The notes under the pieces were generated by a model. That model saw only the letters and a list, made by a program, of their open reading frames with translations. It made no database searches and was not told where the DNA came from. DNA of 6,462 nt, from positions 1 through 6,462 of the forward strand of contig DTUG01000225.1 of NCBI GenBank assembly GCA_012964275.1. The letters are read 5' to 3'. A program made the translations under genes and the position numbers. The stretch is from Fidelibacterota bacterium (GTDB taxonomy: Bacteria > Fidelibacterota > Marinisomatia > Marinisomatales > UBA1611). Shown here one piece after another: positions 1 through 5,582 of this stretch; positions within the stretch are counted from its first letter, which is position 1, and every line of letters starts with the position of its first letter.

Positions 1-256
1 ACACTATTTCTGTAGAATCCCAAACACCGTTCCCTTCACCCTCATAACCTGTTCCAGGTTCCTGGTCATCGCCATCATCAAGAAATACTTCGCCCTCGAA
101 CCACTCCGTCCAGATGCTGTCCCGAACACCATTGATATAATACCCTTCGCTTTTTTTCGATTGGTTAGAATGTTTTTCCACTACTAAGCTGTCGTTCTGG
201 GCTTTTCCCAGGGACAAGAGCATCACAGCGAAAACAAGATGTTTACGTATTTTCAT
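1..256 (-). CDS. Partial exported protein with a MORN-like repeat and a GNGVWD motif
   Basis: This reading frame enters the window at its left edge, so only the N-terminal 85 residues are visible. It begins MKIRKHLVFAVMLLSLGKAQ, a basic start followed by a hydrophobic core and a plausible cleavage after the Ala or Gln near residue 19-20, so export by Sec is likely. After a polar stretch comes GYYINGVRDSIWTEWFEG (residues 38-55). It reads like a YwqK/MORN-type repeat, in which aromatic and Gly residues alternate in the pattern G-x-x-x-N-G-x-x-x-x-x-W-T-E-W-F. An acidic segment follows, ending GNGVWDSTE (residues 75-83), resembling the calcium-loop-like motifs scattered through exported proteins of Marinimicrobia and related phyla. 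A second in-frame ATG two codons upstream (at 262) is an alternative start. No clear Shine-Dalgarno lies before either. It is the third gene of a leftward group of exported repeat proteins. The function is unknown. Confidence 0.7.
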   Translation of the reverse strand, partial: MKIRKHLVFAVMLLSLGKAQNDSLVVEKHSNQSKKSEGYYINGVRDSIWTEWFEGEVFLDDGDDQEPGTGYEGEGNGVWDSTEIV

Positions 257-372
257 GAGCATATTTTTTGTTAGGGGATGTCGTGGATGAACAAAGATTC
301 ATCCCCCTCGGATACCTTTTACTTCCTAAAGTTAAGACAACCGAGGCATAAAGTCAAAAAAATGTAAAAATA
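257..372 (-). promoter_or_regulatory. Leader between two leftward genes with a possible promoter and overlapping hairpins
   Basis: This 116-bp gap lies upstream of the MORN-like gene. Read on the minus strand, it holds a weak promoter candidate: TTGACT (352-357), a 17-bp spacer, then TAACTT (329-334), which matches the -10 consensus poorly. Closer to the gene, 285-304 form a perfect 7-bp stem (GGATGAA/TTCATCC) with a 6-nt loop. An alternative 7-bp pairing, GGGGATG (274-280) with CATCCCC (300-306), shares the same downstream arm, so the two cannot form together. There is no T-run after either stem on the minus strand, so it does not look like a simple rho-independent terminator. The pairing is seen directly; any regulatory role is a guess. 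Confidence 0.3.
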
Positions 373-1194
373 TTAATTTCTCTTGTTCAAGCGGAGCCAG
401 AAACTTTGCCCAAACTTATCATTGAGGTTAATTAACCCTTCATTGGCGTTATTTGTACCTAAAAAAGTAGTCTCTGTCTCAAATTTATTATTGGTTCTCA
501 GGTATCCGCCACCGTCTTTTCCGTTTCCAATATAGGTGGTCATTTTCCCGAACTGGTTATAGGTGCGCAGGTAACCGTTGCCTAAAAATGTTCCTGTTTC
601 ACCAGTCAGGTCATAAATGCGTAACTGTCCCGAGCTATCGGCTCCAGTACCTACATAAATACTTTCCTGGCCATTGAAATTATAGGTCCGCAGATAACCC
701 CCTCCGCTTGTTCCTGTCCCTAGGAATATAGTGCGTTCACCAAATTGATTATATGCCTGTAAATATCCGTCTCCCAGATAGGAGCGTGTTTCACCCTCTT
801 TATTGTATATTCGTAACTGGCCAGAATTGTCGGAACCTGTACCGAGATAAGATGTTTCCTTACCACTATTATTATAGGTACGGATGTATCCTCCGCCCAA
901 ACGGCCCGTTCCAACATAAGCTGATTCATCACCGTTGCCGTTATAGGCTCGAAGATACCCACCACCATCTTTCCCTGTTCCTACAAACAAGGTGGGCTCA
1001 CCGAACTGATTATATGTCTGCAAATAGCCATTACCCAGATAGCCCATGATTACACCTCGGTCATCTTCAACAGTAATGCTTTTTACCACTAGATGGCCCA
1101 GCTCATCGGTTTCTGTCCTGAATCCGTAAATAGCTAAAAGAAGCAGGGTGACCAGTATGCCAATTATTGCGCTTTTGGTATCAATGACTTTCAT
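373..1194 (-). CDS. Membrane-anchored or exported protein of tandem G-Y-L-R-x-Y-N repeats
   Basis: The 273-residue product has a short N-terminus and one hydrophobic helix (about residues 8-24, IIGILVTLLLLAIYGF preceded by Asp and Lys). It fits a signal anchor or an uncleaved signal peptide with the body outside the cytoplasm. Residues 35-54 (LVVKSITVEDDRGVIMGYLG) match the opening of a widespread bacterial family whose members begin with 'L-V-V-x-x-I-T-V-x-D-x-x-G'. Those proteins continue as short repeats of the type LGTGxxGGGYLRxYNxxG. From residue 52 to about 262 there are ten repeats of 23 or 18 residues, probably stacking as a beta structure. The C-terminus (QSFWLRLNKRN) is not repeated. 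The start is well supported by GGAGG four bases upstream. It lies 45 bp downstream of the YD-repeat gene on the same strand, so co-transcription is likely. No enzymatic motif is seen; a surface or adhesin-like structural role is inference. Confidence 0.85.
   Translation of the reverse strand: MKVIDTKSAIIGILVTLLLLAIYGFRTETDELGHLVVKSITVEDDRGVIMGYLGNGYLQTYNQFGEPTLFVGTGKDGGGYLRAYNGNGDESAYVGTGRLGGGYIRTYNNSGKETSYLGTGSDNSGQLRIYNKEGETRSYLGDGYLQAYNQFGERTIFLGTGTSGGGYLRTYNFNGQESIYVGTGADSSGQLRIYDLTGETGTFLGNGYLRTYNQFGKMTTYIGNGKDGGGYLRTNNKFETETTFLGTNNANEGLINLNDKFGQSFWLRLNKRN
409..1041 (-). repeat. Ten in-frame 23/18-residue repeats with a higher-order block structure
   Basis: Aligning on the G-Y-L (or G-Q-L) of each unit, the motif recurs at protein residues 57, 80, 103, 126, 144, 167, 190, 208, 231 and 254. 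The spacings are 23, 23, 23, 18, 23, 23, 18, 23 and 23. Long units read YLGTGxxxGGGYLRTYNxxGxET. Short units lose five residues and read LGNGYL or LGDGYL. Each short unit is followed by a unit carrying the sequence YNQFG (residues 61-65, 148-152 and 212-216). This divides the array into three blocks of about four, three and three units. The pattern suggests growth by duplication of multi-unit blocks as well as single units. Confidence 0.85.
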
Positions 1195-1198
1195 GAGA

Positions 1199-1203
1199 CC
1201 TCC
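1199..1203 (-). promoter_or_regulatory. Strong Shine-Dalgarno of the G-Y-L repeat gene
   Basis: On the minus strand, GGAGG sits four bases before the ATG at 1194. It is one of only two clear Shine-Dalgarno sequences in the window, and it fixes this start. It lies in the 45-bp gap after the YD-repeat gene, which has no visible terminator, as expected for an internal operon junction. Confidence 0.75.
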
Positions 1204-1239
1204 AGGTGTTTGCTGTCATTGAGGTAATAAACAGTGAAT

Positions 1240-2424
1240 TTACTCATATTCGTAAGTTATTACGCTGATTGGAATTATTTCATCATCCTTTCCGGGACGT
1301 AACATATCATAATCATTGATTTGAATTAACCAACCCTTCAAATCGTAAGTCAGGGTTCTTTTTTGGATTAGATGGCTTTTATCATCAAAATGCGCTTCCA
1401 CAATATGCCGCTGATACTGATCTACGCGGATCTCTTTCCGAAAGATAAGTTTTTTAGAAGAATCCGCTAGAATTTCCGTTATGCGTGATTCTGTATCATG
1501 ATAGATTCGGCTGAGGGTTTTCATTAATGTACCATCAGACTGGAAAGTATTAACCTTTATGTTGCGCCCATAGAGATCATATTCATAGCTCTTGGATTTA
1601 ATGGCTCGTCCGAACTGCCCTATGCTGATTTCTTCTTTTAATGATCCGGATGGATTATACGCGTAGGTAGTTCTAGACATCAATGATGGATCAAAATACT
1701 CTTGTTCTTTATTCCGAACTCCAAGACTGTCGATTCTATAAGTGGTTATTTCAATAACAAACCCATCGTAAAGTTCCTTGTGTTCTAGTATCAGACCGGT
1801 TTGGTCATAGGAAAACACCTCTCCCCACCCCAGCTGCCTCGGCCCTTTTTCTTTTATTTTTGCCGTAATCTCTTCCTGAATCCTCGCTGCTGCCTCATCT
1901 TCTGCATCTCGTGATTCAGTCATCATGGCTTCCTGGAGATTTTCTACTAGGTTGTCTAAATTGTCTATCGGAATGTTCTTCTCATTGTTGATGGCTTTTG
2001 ATGGATCAAATCGCGTTTTTTTTCTTAACCGTCCAAATTCATCAAATTTATAAAATTCTTTCCATTTTAATGAATCAGGATGAGTATGTAGTGCTTTGCT
2101 AACCAATTGTCTGCTTAAATCATATTCGTATTTGAATTGCATCAAAAAGTGTTGATTTGGCGTTCGGATAAGTCGAACTCCCTCGCGAGGCCCGGATACA
2201 TAAACATATTTACTATTCAGAGGGATATTGTGCACATATAATGTACTGTCAAGTGTTTGGCCGCCGCTGCTATACCGAACAACAGTTGATTGTTCTAATT
2301 CCCTTGTTTCTGTTCCAAAGTTTTGAGTGATGGAATACGTTTTAACTGTCTTGGTACGAACGCCTGTTAGCGCCATTAACAGGCATGGAATGACAGAAAG
2401 AGTAATAATCCTAAGATGCTTCAT
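1240..2424 (-). CDS. Exported YD-repeat (RHS-like) protein
   Basis: The 394-residue product starts with a typical signal peptide (MKHLRIITLSVIPCLLMALTG, residues 1-21). There is no proper lipobox, so secretion rather than lipidation is expected. Residues 97-394 are built from about nine degenerate YD repeats of the pattern Y-x-Y/F-D-x-x-G-R-L-x-x-x-x-x-F/Y-D. Examples are at 125-141 (YKFDEFGRLRKKTRF), 204-220, 229-245, 280-297 (YEYDLYGRNIKVNTF), 332-347 and 358-373. The final residues YEYE close the last repeat. Between the second and third repeats, residues 152-195 are Glu/Ala/Lys-rich and look helical, an unusual interruption. The protein is far shorter than polymorphic RHS toxins and lacks their hyperconserved core and variable toxin end, so a toxin role is not supported. 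The start codon has AGG directly against it and GGGGG about 16 bases upstream, neither ideally spaced. It is the first gene of the leftward set. The function is unknown; a surface or envelope protein is likely. Confidence 0.85.
   Translation of the reverse strand: MKHLRIITLSVIPCLLMALTGVRTKTVKTYSITQNFGTETRELEQSTVVRYSSGGQTLDSTLYVHNIPLNSKYVYVSGPREGVRLIRTPNQHFLMQFKYEYDLSRQLVSKALHTHPDSLKWKEFYKFDEFGRLRKKTRFDPSKAINNEKNIPIDNLDNLVENLQEAMMTESRDAEDEAAARIQEEITAKIKEKGPRQLGWGEVFSYDQTGLILEHKELYDGFVIEITTYRIDSLGVRNKEQEYFDPSLMSRTTYAYNPSGSLKEEISIGQFGRAIKSKSYEYDLYGRNIKVNTFQSDGTLMKTLSRIYHDTESRITEILADSSKKLIFRKEIRVDQYQRHIVEAHFDDKSHLIQKRTLTYDLKGWLIQINDYDMLRPGKDDEIIPISVITYEYE
1243..2136 (-). repeat. Degenerate YD-repeat array with a helical insertion
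   Basis: This spans protein residues 97-394 of the exported YD-repeat protein. Repeat starts are recognisable near residues 97, 125, 204, 229, 254, 280, 308, 332, 358 and 389 (the last truncated). Spacing is typically 24-28 residues. The gap from 141 to 204 is filled by a charged, probably helical segment that does not follow the repeat. In RHS-type proteins such repeats form beta sheets; whether this short array closes into a shell is unknown. Confidence 0.7.
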
Positions 2425-2594
2425 CCTAATAGTTTAGCCGCCCCCTGAATGATTTCAAACTGACAATTACACATGCATGAGTATGAATAAAATCTAGATA
2501 AACAGCTAAAGAAATTATTTGTTTTGATAAAATTAGCATCATTATGATTTAGCCCTGTTTTAACTCAATGCATAGAAAAATAAACATTAACTTG

Positions 2595-2622
2595 ATTATA
2601 TTATCAGGAAAAGTACAATCAA
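2595..2622 (-). promoter_or_regulatory. Candidate sigma70-type promoter for the leftward exported-protein genes
   Basis: On the minus strand the region reads TTGATT (2617-2622), a 16-bp spacer, then TATAAT (2595-2600). The -10 matches the consensus fully and the -35 at four of six positions. It would give a leader of roughly 160 nt before the YD-repeat start at 2424, which is long. In such AT-rich DNA, matches of this quality arise by chance, so the call is tentative. Confidence 0.35.
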
Positions 2623-2708
2623 TTTCTACGATATAAAGTGAAATATTAATATGTGCTAAATGCTATAACTATCTAAATTATAGGGAGATAGGCATTATTA
2701 TTTTAATA

Positions 2709-2736
2709 TTGACATTAAGAAGAATAATGTTATAAT
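2709..2736 (+). promoter_or_regulatory. Near-perfect sigma70-type promoter with extended -10
   Basis: TTGACA (2709-2714) is followed by a 16-bp spacer and TATAAT (2731-2736). Both hexamers match the consensus fully, and TG at 2728-2729 supplies the extended -10 motif. Transcription should start near 2743, about 38 bases before the ATG of the PEGA-domain gene at 2781. Only the spacer is one base short of optimal. A promoter this close to consensus suggests strong expression, perhaps held in check by the palindrome immediately downstream. Confidence 0.8.
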
Positions 2737-2744
2737 ATCTACTA

Positions 2745-2760
2745 ATCGGCATCTGCCGAT
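2745..2760 (+). promoter_or_regulatory. Perfect 7-bp inverted repeat at the predicted transcription start (operator or leader hairpin)
   Basis: ATCGGCA-TC-TGCCGAT is a perfect inverted repeat with a two-base centre, beginning nine bases after the -10 box, so it covers about +3 to +18 of the transcript. This is where a repressor would block initiation. As RNA it would fold into a six-pair hairpin with a four-base loop just before the ribosome binding site (GGAG, 2771-2774). It has no T-run and is not a terminator. The symmetry is seen directly; operator function is inference. Confidence 0.5.
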
Positions 2761-2770
2761 AAAATAAAGC

Positions 2771-2774
2771 GGAG
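2771..2774 (+). promoter_or_regulatory. Shine-Dalgarno of the PEGA-domain gene
   Basis: GGAG lies six bases before the ATG at 2781, a good distance. It supports that start over any internal Met, and the signal peptide begins directly at this ATG. Confidence 0.7.
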
Positions 2775-2780
2775 CCCACG

Positions 2781-4160
2781 ATGAGAGGTAAAATACTGCA
2801 TCTAACACTATTTTTGCCCCTGCTGACGTTGTTAGCATCTGAATCGGTGCTTAGAGACATCAAGTACAATGTTAAAAGCAACGGCATCATGTTGAGCTTG
2901 GATTATACATATCCAATCCCGGACGATAATATCATTGGATGGAAATCTGACCGCAACTGGCTCTATGTTACTCTTCTGGGCGTTAAACCACCTTTAACAC
3001 AGGTGCCAAAACAAACCTTTAACGGCCATATCAAGGAAATTGTTATAGATGATTTTGATGAATCGGTACAGATTGCTATCCTAATGGCAAAACCGATTCA
3101 ATGGTATGATATAATCAATTCACAAGGTTCAGCATCTTCTTTAATTTTTATACATACTGAATTAGCGAAATCAAAACTTTCATATCTCAAACAGTATTTA
3201 GACCAAAATGGGGAGTCGGTTTTCTCGCATGTTTCCCGGGAAGGATTTCCTGTCTATAATACTGATTTTAAGAGCGCTTTTGAAAAAGCCCGGAATGAAC
3301 TAGGTCCAAATTCTCTGTTCAAATATAAGGGGAAACTGTATCACACGAATCATCCCGGTGAACCAACTGGAGAATTAATCTCTGGCCTCAAAGAGGATAA
3401 AGAATCACTCAATAATTATTTTGACCAGTATGCCGTAGCTTATAAAGAAAACAGTGAAGCTGAGTGGGATGATGGACTGTCGTTTCAACCTCCAGAATCT
3501 GAAAGTATTCTAGAACAGGAATCAGATGAATATTTTATTGATAAAGAGTCCGGTGAAGAACTAGTAGAATGGACTGATTTTTCTGATCAACAAGATGAAC
3601 CATACTCTGAAAAAGAATTGATGGCTGAATTAACTGAACACTCTTTAACTGGGGATGAAATAAAAAGCCCCATAGAACAATCGCAAAAATTATCTTGGTG
3701 GCAAAGACTGCCGTTTTTCTCCAAAACAGAGAATGATATATTAAGAAAAAATAGAAAAATTGATGAAAGATATCTTTTCCTCGGGCAATCTGCGATAAGA
3801 GTGGATACAAATATTGATGGTGTACCCATTTATATTGATGGGCGGTATGTGGGGCACACACCGTTGTCAAATCCTATCCAGGTTGAACCGGGCTGGCACC
3901 AGGTAAGCGGATTCTCACCCCAATATTTAATGTACTTGAATACTGGCACCATCTCCTATGTAGACAACGATCCCATGCTCCATAACCAAATGTTTGGAAC
4001 AGAGACCATTTATGTAGAATCTGGAAAGATAGCAAGATCGGAAATGAGATTTGATTATGTAGGACCATCTTTACCTGTTAGAAGGAAAAACGGTGGATGG
4101 CTTGTGGGTTTTCCAATTGTTATATTGTTCTTTGAATTATTGGCTTGGGGCACAGTATAG
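2781..4160 (+). CDS. Envelope protein with AMIN-like N-terminal domain, acidic linker and PEGA domain
   Basis: The 459-residue product opens with a signal peptide (residues 1-20, ending LLTLLAS). Residues 23-126 alternate hydrophobic and polar residues (IKYNVKSNGIMLSLDYTYPI, then NWLYVTLLG and HIKEIVIDDF). They resemble the AMIN domains that bind envelope polymers in amidases and secretins; this match is by pattern only. Residues 164-189 carry SAFEKARNELGPNSLFKYKG followed by KLYHT, a compact motif I have the impression of having seen in other bacterial envelope proteins. Residues 223-296 are strongly acidic and likely disordered. Residues 338-378 are a clear PEGA domain (VDTNIDGVPIYIDGRYVGHT and onward to the PGWHQVSG turn), a small beta fold common in surface proteins. 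A hydrophobic helix ends the protein (440-456), with RRK just before it. The gene has its own strong promoter and no obvious partner. The function is unknown; a role at the peptidoglycan or outer surface is inference. Confidence 0.85.
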   Translation: MRGKILHLTLFLPLLTLLASESVLRDIKYNVKSNGIMLSLDYTYPIPDDNIIGWKSDRNWLYVTLLGVKPPLTQVPKQTFNGHIKEIVIDDFDESVQIAILMAKPIQWYDIINSQGSASSLIFIHTELAKSKLSYLKQYLDQNGESVFSHVSREGFPVYNTDFKSAFEKARNELGPNSLFKYKGKLYHTNHPGEPTGELISGLKEDKESLNNYFDQYAVAYKENSEAEWDDGLSFQPPESESILEQESDEYFIDKESGEELVEWTDFSDQQDEPYSEKELMAELTEHSLTGDEIKSPIEQSQKLSWWQRLPFFSKTENDILRKNRKIDERYLFLGQSAIRVDTNIDGVPIYIDGRYVGHTPLSNPIQVEPGWHQVSGFSPQYLMYLNTGTISYVDNDPMLHNQMFGTETIYVESGKIARSEMRFDYVGPSLPVRRKNGGWLVGFPIVILFFELLAWGTV

Positions 4161-4249
4161 ATCTTTAGTACTCTGGACCCCTGTCATTTAAAAAGTTAAC
4201 TGCTTTCCCCATATATTTTTTTGTATTGTTTCTTTGTGGGGGGTAATGT

Positions 4250-4279
4250 TTGACTGTCCCGTTGTCCATTTCCTTAAAT
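4250..4279 (+). promoter_or_regulatory. Candidate promoter of the glutamate-cysteine ligase gene
   Basis: TTGACT (4250-4255) is followed by an 18-bp spacer and TTAAAT (4274-4279), with five and four matches to the -35 and -10 consensus. The start of transcription would fall near 4286, about 30 bases before the ATG. No Shine-Dalgarno is visible before that ATG (the preceding bases are AATAATTTTTAATC), so translation may rely on an unstructured AT-rich leader. Confidence 0.4.
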
Positions 4280-4298
4280 AATATTGTATGTTATTTAA
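4274..4298 (+). promoter_or_regulatory. Inverted repeat overlapping the ligase promoter (possible operator)
   Basis: TTAAATAA (4274-4281) and TTATTTAA (4291-4298) are perfect inverted copies separated by nine bases. The left arm coincides with the predicted -10 box and the right arm ends 18 bases before the ATG. With only A-T pairs it would be a feeble RNA hairpin, so a DNA site for a dimeric regulator is the more sensible reading. Chance symmetry in AT-rich DNA cannot be excluded. Confidence 0.35.
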
Positions 4299-4316
4299 TG
4301 ATAATAATTTTTAATC

Positions 4317-5582
4317 ATGGATATTCATAAAAAGATCACATCCTTTATTCTATCTCAAACCGTAGATCCTCAATATCGCAAAATTGGCCTGGAAGAAGAA
4401 TGTATCATATATACAAAAGACCTTGATCGAATACCGGTCAATCCCACCAAACAGTATTCTGCAACTGATTTAGTCAATGAAATGAATCAACTCTCAATTG
4501 AGAATGGAATATACTCGCTGGAACCAGGCGGACAGCTGGAATGGTCCAGCCCGCCTTTTGAAAATTTGAATGATTTGTCTACGGCACAGTTAAACCACCG
4601 CAAGTTGTTGAATGAAACTACAGATCATCACGATTTAATTGTACTGAATTGGGGAGTAGAACCAAGATTTGCTCCCGACGATATTGATTTGATCGATCAG
4701 CTCAAGTATCGGCTCATGAGTGATCATATGGAAACAGCTGGCACCCTGGGAAAATGGATGATGCGCAATACCGCCAGCATTCAAGTAAACTTTGATATCA
4801 CGGATAAAAAAGATGGAGAGGAAATGGTTTTTTTGGCCGATTGCCTACAACCTATTTGTGCTTATCTTTTTGCTAATAGCCCGTTTTATAAAAACAAACC
4901 AACTGGCACTGAAAATGTCCGTAATGTGATTTGGGAGCACACAGATAATCATCGGTGCCGAAACTTGATTGACCATGGTATTAATTCACCTAATAATCTT
5001 ATCCAAAACTATATTGAGTATATGATGGACGTCATAGGGATTTTTCAACTGAACTCTGCTAATGTGCTTGAAGCCGCTGACGGGACACTGGGAGACCGGC
5101 TAATAAATTTATACGTTAATGGAAAAATCCGAGAGGCTGATATTCAGACAGCTCTTCACCAAATATTTACTAATGTGAGATTTAAACACCTTGTGGAGGT
5201 TCGTGGGGCAGATCGGCCGCCGTTAGGTTATGAATTGGCGCCGGTCGCGTTTTGGACGGGATTACTTACAACTGAAAAAATACGTGAAAAAGCTCTCGAT
5301 GTGGTGAAGTATTGGTCAGATGGGGAACGCCTTTCTTGGAACAAAGCAGCTTTGAATTTGGATTCATCTCAAACAGGTCCCGATGGTAAAACGTTTGGTT
5401 TTTGGAATGAATGGGCTGGAGAATTAGCCATGGAGGGATTGTTCGAAAGAGAAAAAGATGAAGAATCTCTTTTTGAACCCTTTTTTAAATCTATACTCTC
5501 TGAAGGACCATTTAGTTTACAGACCCAAAGTGACTTTGTAGAGAGAGAGACAACATTGAAAGAATACATTTATGAACAGTAA
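4317..5582 (+). CDS. gshA: Glutamate-cysteine ligase, plant-type GCS2 family
   Basis: The enzyme joins L-glutamate to L-cysteine using ATP, giving gamma-glutamylcysteine, the first and usually rate-limiting step of glutathione synthesis in the cytoplasm. The 421-residue product carries the family signatures in order. These are IGLEEECIIY (23-32); EPGGQLEWSS with the conserved Glu, Gln and Glu (69-78); GVEPRFAP (113-120); KWMMRNTASIQVNFD (146-160); ANSPFYKNKP (186-195); and VRNVIWEHTDNHRCR (201-215). Last is FKHLVEVRGADRPPLGYE followed by AFWTGLL (289-317). The length is slightly below the 430-460 typical of bacterial plant-type enzymes, and all core motifs are present. EgtA, which makes the same bond for ergothioneine synthesis, belongs to the same family; no egtB-like gene is visible to favour it. 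No gshB lies nearby, so either glutathione synthetase is elsewhere or gamma-glutamylcysteine is used directly. Its stop overlaps the next gene by 11 nt. Confidence 0.92.
   Translation: MDIHKKITSFILSQTVDPQYRKIGLEEECIIYTKDLDRIPVNPTKQYSATDLVNEMNQLSIENGIYSLEPGGQLEWSSPPFENLNDLSTAQLNHRKLLNETTDHHDLIVLNWGVEPRFAPDDIDLIDQLKYRLMSDHMETAGTLGKWMMRNTASIQVNFDITDKKDGEEMVFLADCLQPICAYLFANSPFYKNKPTGTENVRNVIWEHTDNHRCRNLIDHGINSPNNLIQNYIEYMMDVIGIFQLNSANVLEAADGTLGDRLINLYVNGKIREADIQTALHQIFTNVRFKHLVEVRGADRPPLGYELAPVAFWTGLLTTEKIREKALDVVKYWSDGERLSWNKAALNLDSSQTGPDGKTFGFWNEWAGELAMEGLFEREKDEESLFEPFFKSILSEGPFSLQTQSDFVERETTLKEYIYEQ

Larger units (their letters stand above)
2425..2780. other. Divergent intergenic region, 356 bp, AT-rich
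   Basis: This region lies between the leftward repeat-protein genes and the rightward PEGA gene. It is noticeably more AT-rich than the genes around it and has many stops in all frames; I see no convincing coding sequence or structured RNA. It contains a good rightward promoter and palindrome at its right end and a weaker leftward promoter candidate in the middle, listed separately. The stretch 2425-2590 shows nothing else I can name. Confidence 0.7.
4161..4316 (+). other. Intergenic region between the PEGA gene and the glutamate-cysteine ligase gene
   Basis: This 156-bp gap holds a promoter candidate and an AT-rich inverted repeat (listed separately). CCCCA at 4207-4211 could pair with TGGGG at 4237-4241 across a T-rich loop of 25 bases, but five pairs with so large a loop do not make a convincing terminator. 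Whether transcripts from the PEGA gene stop here is not clear from the sequence. Confidence 0.5.

Noticed and set aside
753..1049. Plus-strand frame opposite the G-Y-L repeat gene
   Set aside because: It is an antisense shadow, open because of the repeated sequence, with no signal, Shine-Dalgarno or recognisable motif.
1240..2424. YD-repeat protein as a polymorphic RHS toxin with a neighbouring immunity gene
   Set aside because: The array ends with a YD unit at the C-terminus, there is no RHS core motif or toxin domain, and the next gene is an exported repeat protein rather than a small cytoplasmic immunity protein.
2425..2595. A small RNA or short peptide gene in the divergent region
   Set aside because: Stops are frequent in all frames, and no stem-loop with a T-run or other RNA signature was found.
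3535..3870. Minus-strand frames opposite the acidic linker and PEGA domain
   Set aside because: They mirror the Glu/Asp-rich codons of the sense gene and have Phe/Leu/Ser-rich translations with no family features.
4207..4243. CCCC...GGGG pairing as a terminator after the PEGA gene
   Set aside because: Only about five pairs across a 25-base loop, and no T-run follows the right arm.
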